In this document: piece after piece, positions 21,101-33,000 of the stretch
Numbering within the stretch: position 1 is the first letter of the stretch
Layout of the letters: every line of letters starts with the position of its first letter
Source of the DNA: Aptenodytes patagonicus
Lineage: Eukaryota > Chordata > Aves > Sphenisciformes > Spheniscidae
Length of the DNA stretch: 64,000 nt
Direction: 5' to 3'
NCBI RefSeq assembly: GCF_965638725.1
Contig: NC_134963.1
Coordinates: forward strand, 10,940,501-11,004,500
Position numbers and translations under genes: made by a program
Notes under the pieces: generated by a model
Databases searched by the model: none
What the model was told of the DNA's origin: nothing
What the model saw: only the letters and a program-made list of their open reading frames with translations

Positions 21101-24100
21101 GACCGCTACAGAGAGCACCTGGGGAAATGGCTGAGCTTCACAGATGATTGAGGAGGAGCACGGGGACCACCTTGGGCGTGGAACCTGGCGAGGTGGAGGT
21201 GACCCAGTGAGAGGTATCAGGAGCACCAAATTTGGCTACAGATGTAGCAAGACTGGGCCTAACAGGAAAAAAGTATCCTCTACTTATTTTGGTTTTTGGG
21301 AGGAGATGACGGTTAGAGAAAGAGAGGTATTAGAGAAGAACAAGCATGGGAACATGGAGAGAAGTTGGGATATGGGCTGGATGTGCGGAAGCAAGCTGTG
21401 ATCAGCATGCGTATCTCAAGCCTGGTGCCTGATCTCCTCCATCTTGTTGGATGATTCCTACCCATTTGCTGGGTGTGGGAGCTCTCTCTTCTGGGCATGG
21501 GGTGCACGTAAAGGCTGGGCAGTGTTCGAGGGACCATGGATGAGGTGTACACGTGGGTCAGGAGCGCGATGGGGCATGTGTCTTCCGCAGCATTTCAAAC
21601 TGGTCATGCTCATACCAAGATGTAGCTGGAATAACAGAGAGGGGAATATGATATCTGAGAATGATTAGTTCCACGTTGTGCAATTCATGCTTAAAAGCAG
21701 ATGGCATTAAATATCCTGTGGGACGGTGTTGGTTTTGTGTTCGCCCTCAAGTGAATTAACCTAAACAGCCCTACTAAAATCAGAGTCTTGATTCTGCCAG
21801 ACTGAAGGGCCTTCACGTGTTTGCTGGGAATGTAATTTATTTCAGTGAATTGCTATAAAACTGGATCTCTTGAAGGGGATGTAGTGCTCTTCAGATGGGC
21901 TATTCCTGTAACGCCTGCTGTAATGTCTGATCTCTGCTTCCTGCTGCAGCTCAGCCCCTGCTATCTGTAATTAGGGAATCAGTAAACTCTTTGTTGCCAG
22001 ATATTTTTGCTGCTGTAGCCTTAGCAGATAATGTGCCTTACAGGGCCAAATCCAGTGTGAAAAACCACCTTGGTTCTTGATGACTTGTGATTTCCCCCCC
22101 CCCCCCCCCCCATTTGTCAGAGGGTTATTTTCCTTTTGGTGTTCCTGTGTATCTGCATTTTCCTATGTGCAAGGCCCAAGCACACTTCCTCCCTCAGCCA
22201 AAATAGCACCCGGAGCTCTCCTAACGCCTCAGAGGCAGTTGGTGGTGAGCGGCGGCGGCAGCGGGGCTCTCCTGGGTGGCAGGGCTGGCTGCAGTGGGTT
22301 ACTGGCTGCTTGCAAGAAATCGTGGGAGCCTCAGTGGACCTGGGGCCCTGTGGTTTGACGTGGGACTGTAACATCATCACGTGCAGAGTCTGTGGGTGCT
22401 TGCATGTACAGTTTGGGGCCTGGCTCCTTGCTCCATGCAGGAAAGAAGATGAGGGACCACAAGGGATTCTTGTTCTTATAAGTGGACAGGAAAGAGGGGG
22501 GATTATGGTTGATTTGGGGAACAGGAGGATGTAATTCTTAGAGAGAAAGTTGTAAGAACCATTAGTGAAGAGCAAGTGAGGATGAGGGATGAGTTGCTGT
22601 AACCTGGACAGAGAAGGCAGGCTCAGATGCCTTAAAGAAGCAAAACACCGATTACACCAGAGATGACTGCTGCTCTTTTCTTTGTGGGGCACAGGTAAGA
22701 AAATGCTGAGCAGCAGACAAGCAGCAACACAGGGTTTGGTGAGGTGAGTAAGTGAGAAGATAAACTCTCACAATCACCCCACGCCATACTTTGAGCAAAC
22801 AGCCAGGCCGGAGTGGCCAGGGGAGCGGTGGGGGCACCGCCTTGGGGCAGCAGGCTGCACTCCGGCTTAGTTCTGCTGATCACCTGCAGCCCACGTGAGC
22901 CGTGTCTTGCGGCAGGGAGCTGAGTCTGCAACGGGACTTCCCAAAGGCACCAAGCCCCAAGCTGGTTCCCTCTGGACTTCATCTTCAGGGCCAAGAGCAT
23001 TCCCCTGGGGCAGAGGTGGCCACCCCTGCCATGGTGCAGGGGCTGCAGCTTTGCCCCTACCTGAAAGCATGTTCCAGTAAAGGCTGGGGTTCTTCACTGC
23101 TTTCTACTTCTCTGATTATTTAGCTCAGAAGGGAAGCTGTGGTTGGAGATACTTTGTTGTTTTGGAGAACTGGGCTATTTCTCTGCAAAAATAAAGGAAA
23201 TTGATCCACTCACTCAGGGGAGGGGTAGACAGAGCAATTCCCGCTTCCTCATATTTGCATTTGTTGCCTCTATCCCAGCTCTCTGCAGCTGGCCTCACAG
23301 CAGCTGGCTGCAAACCCCAGCTCAGAGTCAGGCCAGTACGAGAGCTGGGTTCGGCCGCCCTCCTCGTGAGCCCCTTCCCTCTGCTCCTTCTGGGCACGAC
23401 AGCTTTTCTCTGCTGGTTTTTGGGCACGGATGATCTGCGCTCACCGGTTAGAGAAACGCTTGTTCCCAGTAGGAAACTGGGAGTGCCTGGGATGTGCCAA
23501 CTCCCGCATGCCCTAGGCAGATGCGCTCAGCGTTTTTTTGCTAGCACTTTCATCCTTGCCCCTCCTGCCCAGGGCATCGGGCTGCCCCCGGCTCCCCCCG
23601 ACGCAGCCCCTGGGTGCCCTGGCCTCCTGCCTGGGGGCTCGGGGCCAGTGTGGCTGCATGGGGCGGCCCTGCCTCGCACCTGCCTGTGGCTCGGCCAGGG
23701 CGTTGACAATCCTGCAGTGTCAGTCTCTGCCAGTGTTACAGCGCTCGGCACGGCACAGCCCAGGGAAATGGGTGCCTCTTACTCTTCACCTTTGTGCTCC
23801 TGTGTGGCTGGGTCATTTATTGCCTGTTTACTCAGAAGTGCTGTGCGGGTTGCAGTGCTCACCTGGCATACAGGCGTGCTCCAGACCTGCCTCTGTTCAG
23901 AGCTGGCGGGGCACCGTGGGCTGCGGCGTGGGGAAATGAGGTCTGTGTTTTCTTCAGTCAAAAGCCAGGGAGAATCAGCCTGTGCCCAGTCTGCTGTTCT
24001 CATTCCGGAGTCATTGCAGGGCATTTACTTATACATGGGTGATGGGGTGTCATGGGCTTGGGGTGGATAAGGAACGTCCTGGATCAATCTGGGGTCAGCA

Positions 24101-25640
24101 TGTGCGGCTGGGCTGAGAACAGCCTCTCCCCACAGCATCCCTTGGGAGGACCAAAGCCGGGGAGTTTGACGCTCGTGCCTTTGTGCTGGAGGATGTTGTC
24201 ATGCTTCGGGTCCCCACAGACACTCGGATCATGACAGTATTTGGCTGGCAGCACATGAGAGCTAGCAAAATGGGTTTTGGCCTAAATCTTCAAACAGCTC
24301 CCTGCTGCTCGTGACGTACTCCAGCAGGTCCCTAAGCACACACGTCCCCCGCCACGCAGCCCTCCTGGGGCCCTGCAGGGCTCACAGCTCCAGGCAGTGG
24401 AGCCACGGCTCACCTTGCTGCTCTCCCAGCTCTGGGGTCTTTGTGGGCATCAATTTCCACTGCCACATTAAACTTTACATTTAGCTTTGGGAATAGCATC
24501 TCCCCAGTGCTGCTGACCTGAGCATGGCAACAGCTCCAGTGGGGCCGGAGGCGGCGAGTGCCCAAGAAAACCCTCAGAAGCCCCCGTCCCCCTGCCTGCA
24601 AGTCAGCAGCCGGTGCCCGGCTCAGGTAGTGGCTGGGGGAAAGCAGAAGCAATGTGAGAGCAGATGTATCTGTACATCCATTGGGAATACCCCCAAGGGA
24701 GGTTTGCCGCTGTGTATAGCGAGTAATTGGTATTAACAGGGAAACGGGAAGTGTATGATTGGGTCAAAATAGTCCTTACTGGGATTTCCATGTTTTATTT
24801 GAAAACTTCAAATTGTAGCATGAAAGTGAAAAACACTTTGTTGTAAGATACTTCCAGATACTTTAGTTCAGCAAAATTAAAAAAATATAAAAACTTCCCA
24901 GGCAGCTTCCCAGCTTTTGGCTTTGACTTTGAGTAGGGTTTTACTGAAAAGCTGGAATTCCCTGCAGAGGAAGGTGCTGGTTCCCTGCGACCCCAGCAGC
25001 CACCATGGCTTGGCCGCCATGCCCTGGTGCTGCCCATCACCGGGGGAAATTCCATCTCAATCTGGGCAGTGGGCATTGAAGGTAAAACTGCCTTTTGATC
25101 CCAAATGCCACCTGGGCTGACCCCCAGCACCAGGAGAGTTGTGGCACCGGGGATGGTGCCACCTCCCCAGACTGGGCTCCCTGGCAGGGACAGCCACCAC
25201 CCTGCCCGGCCTGATGTGCAGCAACACCCAGGGTCAAATTCCTAAAGGCACCTGTCATGTGCAGGGCCATTAACAACGATCTGAGCTGCACATTTAGTTT
25301 TCTTCATGTGTTTCCTCTCTGGCTGGGCCTGGGAACCGGGAACGAGGTGTTTCCAGGAGGTATGGAAACACCGGCCAGCTCTGGCACTGCTGTGGTGCTG
25401 AGAGCTGCCAGAGTGGGGCCCTGGCTGCGGGGACATCCCAGCGCCGGGTGCCGCTTGTCGGTGTCACCCCTGCAGACGTGAAAACAGGGACCATCTCACC
25501 CCGTGGTGGGTGGGCGGGAGCAGATTAATGAAGCAGGCAAATGATGGTCAACCTTGGAGCCCGCTGGGGCTGGGAAACCCCAGCACTTCGTGCCTGTGCT
25601 GCAGGGACAGGCAGGGTGACGGGGCTGGGACATCCCCGCA
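21101..25640. other. Intergenic DNA between the TSSK gene and DGCR2
   Basis: No gene, RNA or recent transposon is recognised. A run of 20 C residues lies at 22092-22111. The longest open frame (23201-24070, plus strand) is 289 codons in GC-rich DNA. It has no domain, overlaps open frames on other strands, and I read it as chance. Confidence 0.5.
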
Positions 25641-25671
25641 GCAGCAGGGAAAGGCCATTGCAGCAGGGATG

Positions 25672-26112
25672 GAGGGGACCAGGAAAGGCTGTCCTGGGAG
25701 ACAGAGAAGGCTGGTTGAGGCTGTTATGGAGGGGATGGGGAAAGGCCGTCTAGTGGTGACTGAGGTGAATGGGAAAGGCCACCCCAGCTGGCAATGCTGT
25801 CCTGGGGGACAGAGGGGACCAGTGGAGGCCATCCCGGTGGGGATGGAGGGAACTGGGCAAGGCCATCCTGGGGAGATGGAGGGACTGGCGTTGCCATCCT
25901 GGTGAGGACAGAGGGGACCGGTAGAGGCCATCCCGGAGGGATAGTGGTGGCTGGCAATGGCCATCCCGGGGGGCAGAGGGGACTGGTGGAGGCCATTCTG
26001 GGTGGATGGAGGTGGCCGGCGATGGCCGCCCCGGGGGCACAGAACGGACTGGGCAAGGCCATCCCGGGGGGGACGGGGGAACCGGTGGAGGCCGTCCCGA
26101 GGGGCGGAGGCC
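25672..26112. repeat. GC-rich minisatellite, unit about 33 bp
   Basis: The stretch consists of roughly a dozen imperfect head-to-tail copies built on GGCCATCCCGG, a G-rich purine run, then ACTGG and a short spacer. Spacing from one GGCCATCC to the next is 31-36 bp and clusters at 33. Because 33 is a multiple of three, long repetitive open frames appear on both strands (for example 25724-26659 minus), but they have no gene hallmarks. The array abuts the DGCR2 CpG island. The purine-rich strand is likely able to form G-quadruplexes. Confidence 0.85.
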
Positions 26113-27010
26113 GCCGGTGAGCGGCGCAGCCACCGCCGCCGCCACCTCCCCCCGTGCCCGGTGCCGGCGCCCCCCGGTCCCCCGCGTCGCTCGGCCCCGC
26201 CCGTCCCCGTAGGTGGGCGGGGCGTGTGCAGATATGGGCGCTCGGCCCCGCCCCCGCGCCGCCGATTGGCCGGGCGCCGCGCGGTGGGGGGAGGGGGGCG
26301 TGGCGGCGCGGGGGGAAGGCGGCGGGGAGGCGCGGCCGCCATCTTGTTCGTCGCCGGAGCCAGGCGAGCGGCCTGCAGCGTGGCGCCGCCCGACCCCCGC
26401 GCTGCTCCCGCCGCAGCCGCCGCCGCAGCCAGGGCCGCTGGCTCCCGCCCGGGGGCGGCGGCGGACGGGGGAGGGGAAGAACTCGGTGCGGACGGGGGCC
26501 CCCCGCGGGCCCGGCGGCGGCCCCTCCTCCCGCCGCTCCTCGCGTCCCTCCCCGCGGGTTTGTGGCGCTGCGCCGGGGGAGGATGAACGGAGGATAAATG
26601 GTGCCCAAGGCGGACAGCGGCACTTTCCTCCTCCTCTTCCTTCTGGTGCTGAGCATCACCGAGCCGCTGCGGCCAGGTAGGGGCGGCGGGGCGGGGTGGC
26701 GGCGGGGCCGGGGCCAGGGCCGGGGGTGCCGGTGCTCCCTCCTCAGCCTGCGGGCGGGTCCCGGGCTCAGAGACGTGCGGGCGCGGGGGGCGCCGGGGCT
26801 CCCCCGGGGCGGGAGAGCGATCGGCGGGCCCGGTTAGCCTCTGGTGAGCGGCGTCCCCGGGAGGTCAGCGCGGGCGGGTGCGGAGGGGCGCCGGTGCCGT
26901 TCCCACCTGCCGGGGACGGGGCGCCGGGAGGAGTCCAGCTCTGGGGTCGCCGTGGCCCAAAGCCGGTCCCGGGTTCGGGGGTTGGTTAGGGCTCTGCCGG
27001 CGTCGTCTCT
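26090..27010 (+). promoter_or_regulatory. DGCR2 CpG-island promoter
   Basis: This is a very GC-rich, CpG-dense block covering the 5' flank, exon 1 and the start of intron 1 of DGCR2. GGGCGG/CCGCCC Sp1-type boxes are frequent, and a GCCGCCATCTTG-type YY1 site lies at about 26335-26346, a common feature near housekeeping start sites. No TATA box is seen close to exon 1. Confidence 0.75.
26583..26597 (+). promoter_or_regulatory. Minimal uORF (4 codons) abutting the DGCR2 start
   Basis: ATG AAC GGA GGA TAA ends exactly one base before the DGCR2 ATG, with no spacer. The uORF start has A at -3. The DGCR2 start has T at -3, a weak context, with G at +4. DGCR2 translation would therefore depend on leaky scanning or on termination-linked reinitiation at the adjoining ATG. 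Confidence 0.6.
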
Positions 27011-30000
27011 GCCGCTTAGGTACACTTTTAAAAAGAGATGTGACCTGGCCGAGTCGTGGGGTGAAACGTCGGTCCCCCGTGCTGGCTGGCAGGGTCTTGA
27101 GAGGGCTGCGGGTTAGGGTAAAAAAATTCATTTAAACTTTGAAAGCTTAGGTAGAAAACTACATAACCCTACAGTTAACAGTGGAAATGTGGCAGCATGA
27201 CTAAGTTTTCAGGTGCTTCTTCCTTGCCCGCTTTTATGTTGCGGGCCTTGGGTGCCAACAAAACGAGACAAAAACCTCACTTTCAAAGTGCCATATGATC
27301 ATGCCAAAAAGAAAAAAAACCAAACCCTGTTGCATCTCAGTTCGTATGTCATCTTACTAGTTCTGTTTTTGTTCTTTCAGGGAAATAATTTAGTGATGGA
27401 GTTTGTGTGGTAGCTGCTAGGCACAGTGCTTTAAAATGTTAAGATGATTAATTTTCAAGAAATAGTTGGTTGTTGCTGGTTGAAAACTCCTGCTTTTCTA
27501 GCTACGTTGCACAGTTGGAGTTTCTTTTCAGGTGTTGAACTCACTTGGAGCTTGGCAGAGCCCTCGCGTATCTCGGGCTGCTCTTGCCAAAGAGCATCAA
27601 TAGCCAAAGCGTGAGGCTGCCTGGAGTGGCTTTGCAGGTTTGGAAACCGTCCTCCCATCACTCAGTGCAACTGCTCCGGGGTGATACTCGCTCCTTTGTA
27701 AATAGGAGAGTAAGAACGATGGTGCTGTTATTGTAACTTTGAAATCTCCTTGTTCTCTCTCTTCAAAATAACTTTTATGACCCAGACTAATAAAATGTAA
27801 CAGTATTAGTGAACTGCGTTTAAGCAGTTCCCAGTACAGCTGAAGCACAATTGGGTCATAGGCAGTCTTATTGAAATAACTTAGATGTTGAAACTGCTCT
27901 GCGTGTGCCTTGTTTTGTTTTAGCTTGTTTTTTTGGCAGTGCAGTGTGTATATAGGGCTTATGATATGCTCTTAGGTAGCAAAAAAAAACCCCCAACATG
28001 GAGTTGCTAACCTAGTATTATTACAGCTATGGGCTTTTACATGGGAGAAGGTACTATGTAAAACTGATTTCAAGCAACTTCCTTTATAGCTGGCACTACG
28101 TGCTACAGACGGCGGAATTGCTGGTTGAAAAGTTTCAGCAGAGATTCATAGCTGTCTGTGTACTTTTACAGGTGGGCAGATTTGACCCTGAACTCTGTTG
28201 GTGTTGAGCATTGTAGCCTCCTAGAAATTAGAAAATGGCATTCTCCATGTTGTATCAGAACATTTGTTGCTCCAGTTTGATGCCAAATCTCTGTCAGCAG
28301 CTGATGCTTGATGGATGAAGGCAAGTTTTTCACTGAGGTTTGCTTCTTTAAGGCAAATGAATTTTTTTCACTGGTGCTCTAATGTATCTACTTTAGAGAT
28401 TTGTGGTGCTGTAGCCACACTGGCAGAAGTATCCTTCTTGTGAACAAACCCTAACTCTCGTCCGCTCAGGTCATACACCACTGGCTTTGAAACCTGTAGC
28501 ATTAGGATTCCTCTATGGCAACTCCATATGCATTCCTTGAATTCTGCTCAAACTATTTGTATTCCTGAACCTTAATGTGAACTAATCCAACTGGATGTAG
28601 TGTTGCAGCTGGAATTCCTTGCTGCATGAGGAATTTCTGAATTCCATTTGGAATATGCTCATCCATCCTGTTTACTTGGAGGCTCCGGGTGAGTGTGGTG
28701 GTTGAGCTGTCCATGGTGATGCCTCTCCTTCCTCCTCATAAGAGAGCCCATCACCTCAGGGTAGCCTCACATCTTTTTGCCAATGTTGTTTGCTTTTTAG
28801 CTTGCTTCATTTAATATCTTGAATCTACTGTCTCAAATAGATCACCCGTTCAGTAGTTTAAATAGTATATGGGTTGATCCTGAAACAAAAGATGCAAATA
28901 GGGAAAATCTGGTTCATGCAAGTACAGAGGATGTACAGAACCAAATTTGTCATTTTAATCAATGGTGAAGAAGTCTCCCTTGTCTTTTTTGGGGATGTAC
29001 ATGGATTTCCTCAGAAAGAGTATTTGGAATTAGAATTTATTTTCCTAGTGGTATTTGTTTTTCTTTTTGCTTCTTTAAACCTGTGTATTGTAGCAACTGT
29101 CTTACTGGTTTAGAAAGGATGCCTGCAGCTTGCTTAGCTTAAATCTGTACTTGGAGCTATCAAATGAGTGCTGCAGAGTGATGGGAGGTTTTACGTACTC
29201 TGAGATGAATGTGTAGTCCCTTCACAATTCAGTCCCAGCGAATCAGGCACCTCTTTGTACTTCCATGTTAATTTGACACTAGCTTTGTATCCATGTTCTT
29301 GCTGTGCTCTTCAGATAAATAAAACCTTCTTTTAAGCCTCCTCAACTGTAGTATCTTTTCAGGCAGTGATTTTACGTGGACCTATTTTTTCCGCATTTAG
29401 GGTGAGATGGGTTTTAGTAAATTAGGAGAGAAATTAATTAAAATTTCCTTTTTTTCCTGATTTTTCCATCTTGGTTACATGAGTCTGTTTTATGCTACTG
29501 CCATCACTAACAGTGTCAGGTACATCCAACATACCATGACATCAGCCCTAGCTGTGGAGACTTGGGTTCCTGAAGGTACCGTGGGCAGTTAGAATTTTCT
29601 GAGCCCGTGAACTTTTACTGGTAATTTTGTGCCTTTGAGAATCTCTGCTTGGATTTTTTTCTGTCCCAGTGTTTCCCTCTTTCCCATTCTGACTGTTTTG
29701 ACCATAAGCTGCTGGTTTTGACTAGTTGCCTGCTGTATAATGCATTGTTGAAAGAGTTATTTTTTTTTAAAGTAGGGCATTTCTCCTTGAGTTGTGTTAC
29801 TCATTATGTGTTTGGAAACTGCTGAATGTATTGGACTTTTCCAACTATATGGGTGTACAGTGAAGGACTAACTTAATATTTCCTTTAAACACTTACTGAA
29901 TTGATTATATCTGGTGTTCAGACACTTGTTTTTGGGGATATTTACCACAGTAGGGTTTGGCTTAATAATGTGTTTTCCGGGACAACTTAAACCATCTGCT

Positions 30001-33000
30001 TCAGGTTATCTGACTAGCTGGCTGAAAGCTGTTGTCTTTATGTGAAGAAATATTTCAGTGGTGTGTTAACTGACTCACAATAAACTGTACTGGTGCTAGC
30101 TTGGATTTAGACCGAGTTTCTGAACACTAGTACATTTCTGTTGGTTGTCGAAAGAGCATCAGAGATGTAAATTGTTATGAATTCAGTTTTGCTGCACAGT
30201 TTGAGAATATGTAAGAAGCTCCTGTTTCTGTTAGCATCTCATTGCACAATCGAAAAGCAAACGTTTCGGTGTCTTTATGTAACATTGGGAACTTAAACAG
30301 TCTGGAATGATCAGGATGACGTGTTTCAGAATAGTGTTTAGAGGATTAATTAAGATCATCATCACTAAAGACAATAACATGTTTTCATATTTCTCTAACA
30401 AGATTCTGCTGCTTGCTAATGGAAAACACTTAAACATGGTCAGGCTTTATATTGGATTTTGTTAGTGGTTTAGTACAGAGCCTTGTGAATGTAGGTCATC
30501 GGGCTTTCTTATTAGAGCATTTGCCAGGCAGCGAAAAGCCAATTGAGTTTTCATTCTTGCAGCTTTTTTCCTCCACTTCAAAACTAGCTAGAGGAAGCAA
30601 TTTTATTACCCAAGCTCTGTTTTTAAAAATTTTGCACAACTTCCCTAATCGGCAATGCTTAGAAAGACTTGCCAGCGTGAGTGGTCTAACTAAAAAGCCC
30701 CACAACTTTAGTTTAAAGTTTGAATTTTTCATACGCTTTGGTGCTTGCTTGTACACAGCTGGCGGTTATGCTCTTACTGGTGGGCGTTGGTATCTTGACA
30801 CAATACAATTGGCAAGTGTGTTTAAATTGCCAATTCCTTCTTGTCACTTAGTCAAAAGTTGTAGGTCTTAAATGCGAGGCAGAACTCTTCAGAGTAGAAG
30901 TCTAAACAAACTCATAATCAGCATCGTTTCAAGGTGATCCACTTGTGTGCTGTGACTGAATGTGTCTGGTTTTGGCTAGTTGAATTATATTGGTTAATTC
31001 CACTGGAGACCCAAATACGTCAGTCATAAAATGTGACCTGGGCTCAGCATTCCTCTGCTCTAAAGGGAGTTGGTTGGTAGGTGAATAGAAGCCCTTATTT
31101 TGCTTTTTATTCACTGTCTCTACCTTAGCGAGAGCTGTGGTGAGTAATATTTATTCGGTTCCATGTCATTGCTAACTACAGTTCCTGTCTTTGTATTTAG
31201 CTGAATTCCTAAGTGAGGACCTCTAGGTGTGAGGGGCAGAAGGGTTTTTATCACACCTCCTGTTAGTTTTGCTGAAAGTAGGGCTGGCTTATCTTCCAGT
31301 TTTACGTTCCCCCCTCATCCCCTTACTTCTTAATCTACTGGTTTTAGGGTTTGTTTTCTTCCTACTGTTACGTATTAGTGTGCTCTTTTCCTGGTGTTCG
31401 GTTCCTGTGTTCTGCTGTTTGCTCTTGTTACCTGATGTGAAGCGAGGCTGATGGATTTGAAAAGGCTTTCTTGCAGCTGCTCTCAGCGTAGCAGAGAGAC
31501 AAGGCAGAAGGTATCAGACCTTATTAGCAGGTCTGATACTTTAAGACTGGTAATTCCCAATGTTAATTATAAGGCAAAATTTTTGAGGTGCGTGTTGGTT
31601 TGCTACTAGCCATGGCTACAAAGTAAAGGAGAAGAAAGGAGTCAGCAGGCAGACGGCTGTTTGCGTGCATTGCTCTGGTTCTGAGAAGTAATAAAACAGA
31701 AGGGGAACTTGGGGGTTTGCAAACACACGACTTCTATGTCCCCACAGTAGGTTTGGGAATAAAGGACGATTAGGCCAGAACAGCAGAAGTGATGGAGAAG
31801 AGAGGACTGCTGCAGCCTCTCTCTGTAGCGGGAGGAGGCAGCTGTGGAAGTGCTGCTTCTTTCTCAGTAGTCAGGGTGAAAGGCACAGCTAGCTTGAAGA
31901 GAGAAGAATTTTAGATACTAAGTATGAAAGGTGTAAAATCCCCCAGTGAATGTCAGAAAACCAGCCAAGACTTCAATGAATTGTTCCATCCCCTGGAATT
32001 AGCTTTGTTAGGGCTGGTTTTGATGTTGAATTGTAATGCAAGAGTAGTAACTACTGCTACAGTCCGTCTTTGAGTAATGCCTGGGTCTCTGGGTTTTTAC
32101 GTGGTGATTTCTTGCAACTTTTATAAGGTCTCGTTTCATCCTATGGGATGCATATCAATAACTTCTTTTGTGATTAGCAGAACTTCCTGTTGCGCTCGCA
32201 TGCGTTGCACCGCACAGAGCCTGCGTACCCCAAATTGAACTTCTGGTACCTGAAGCGTGGCCAGAGCAGAACCTGGAACCAGCTCAGTGGCATCGCCACT
32301 CCTGCCCTTCAGGGCTTAACATGGGCACTCGAGTTTGTTTTGTATTTTAAAATGAAATAAGTGTGTGAGGGGTTCTTGCACTGATAGCCTGAACAAGGAA
32401 GTCCCTGAGATAGAAAAGAAACAGATCACGGCTAATGGCAGGTTTGTTGAGAGGCTCTGCTGATCTTTGCCTGTGTCATCTCAAGGGCTAACCTGTGATG
32501 GGAAAAGGCTTGCTAATTTTTTGTTCTATGTAGACTCATAGAAAGTTATGGCTAGAAGGGGTACTAAGGGATTGGGTCATCCGTCTTCCTGTCCCAAAAC
32601 AAAATCTGGTAAACGTAGGCAATTCCTGAAGGATATTTGTCTAGCACATTTTTAATGATTTCCTGTGATACAGACTCCAAACACCAGATTCTTTTGGTAA
32701 GTCTAGTTGCCAGTCTGCTGCTTGTTCTGCAGTTGCAGCTTATTATTCCTGTCTAAATACAGTGCTGTGTGCATGTCCCTCTTACGCTACAGTTTTAAAG
32801 AACATATTGACAGTTTCTCAAGACCGTTCAGGTGCCAGGACCCACCAGTTTTTCAGCAGCGATAAGTGCGGTGGGTGCCTGGCAGTGCCTGTTCTTCCTG
32901 GCTTTCCACTCTCTGGAAGGGTTTATGTACCATTCAAGATCTTTGCATGGCAGGCTCACACCTTTGCATTGTACTTCCAGTGGTGGTTTTGTAGAGAACC

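Noticed and set aside
22117-22692. A 191-codon minus-strand frame
   Set aside because: It has no recognisable domain, overlaps a plus-strand frame of 132 codons, and begins near a poly-C run. I see no evidence of expression signals.
23201-24070. A 289-codon plus-strand open frame between the TSSK gene and DGCR2
   Set aside because: It lies in GC-rich DNA and overlaps other long frames on both strands. It has no domain, repeat pattern or splice context, and the translation looks random.
25548-26659. Overlapping minus-strand frames of 264 and 311 codons, rich in Pro/Trp/Gly
   Set aside because: They arise from the minisatellite with a period divisible by three and from the stop-poor CpG island. 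There is no start context or family likeness.
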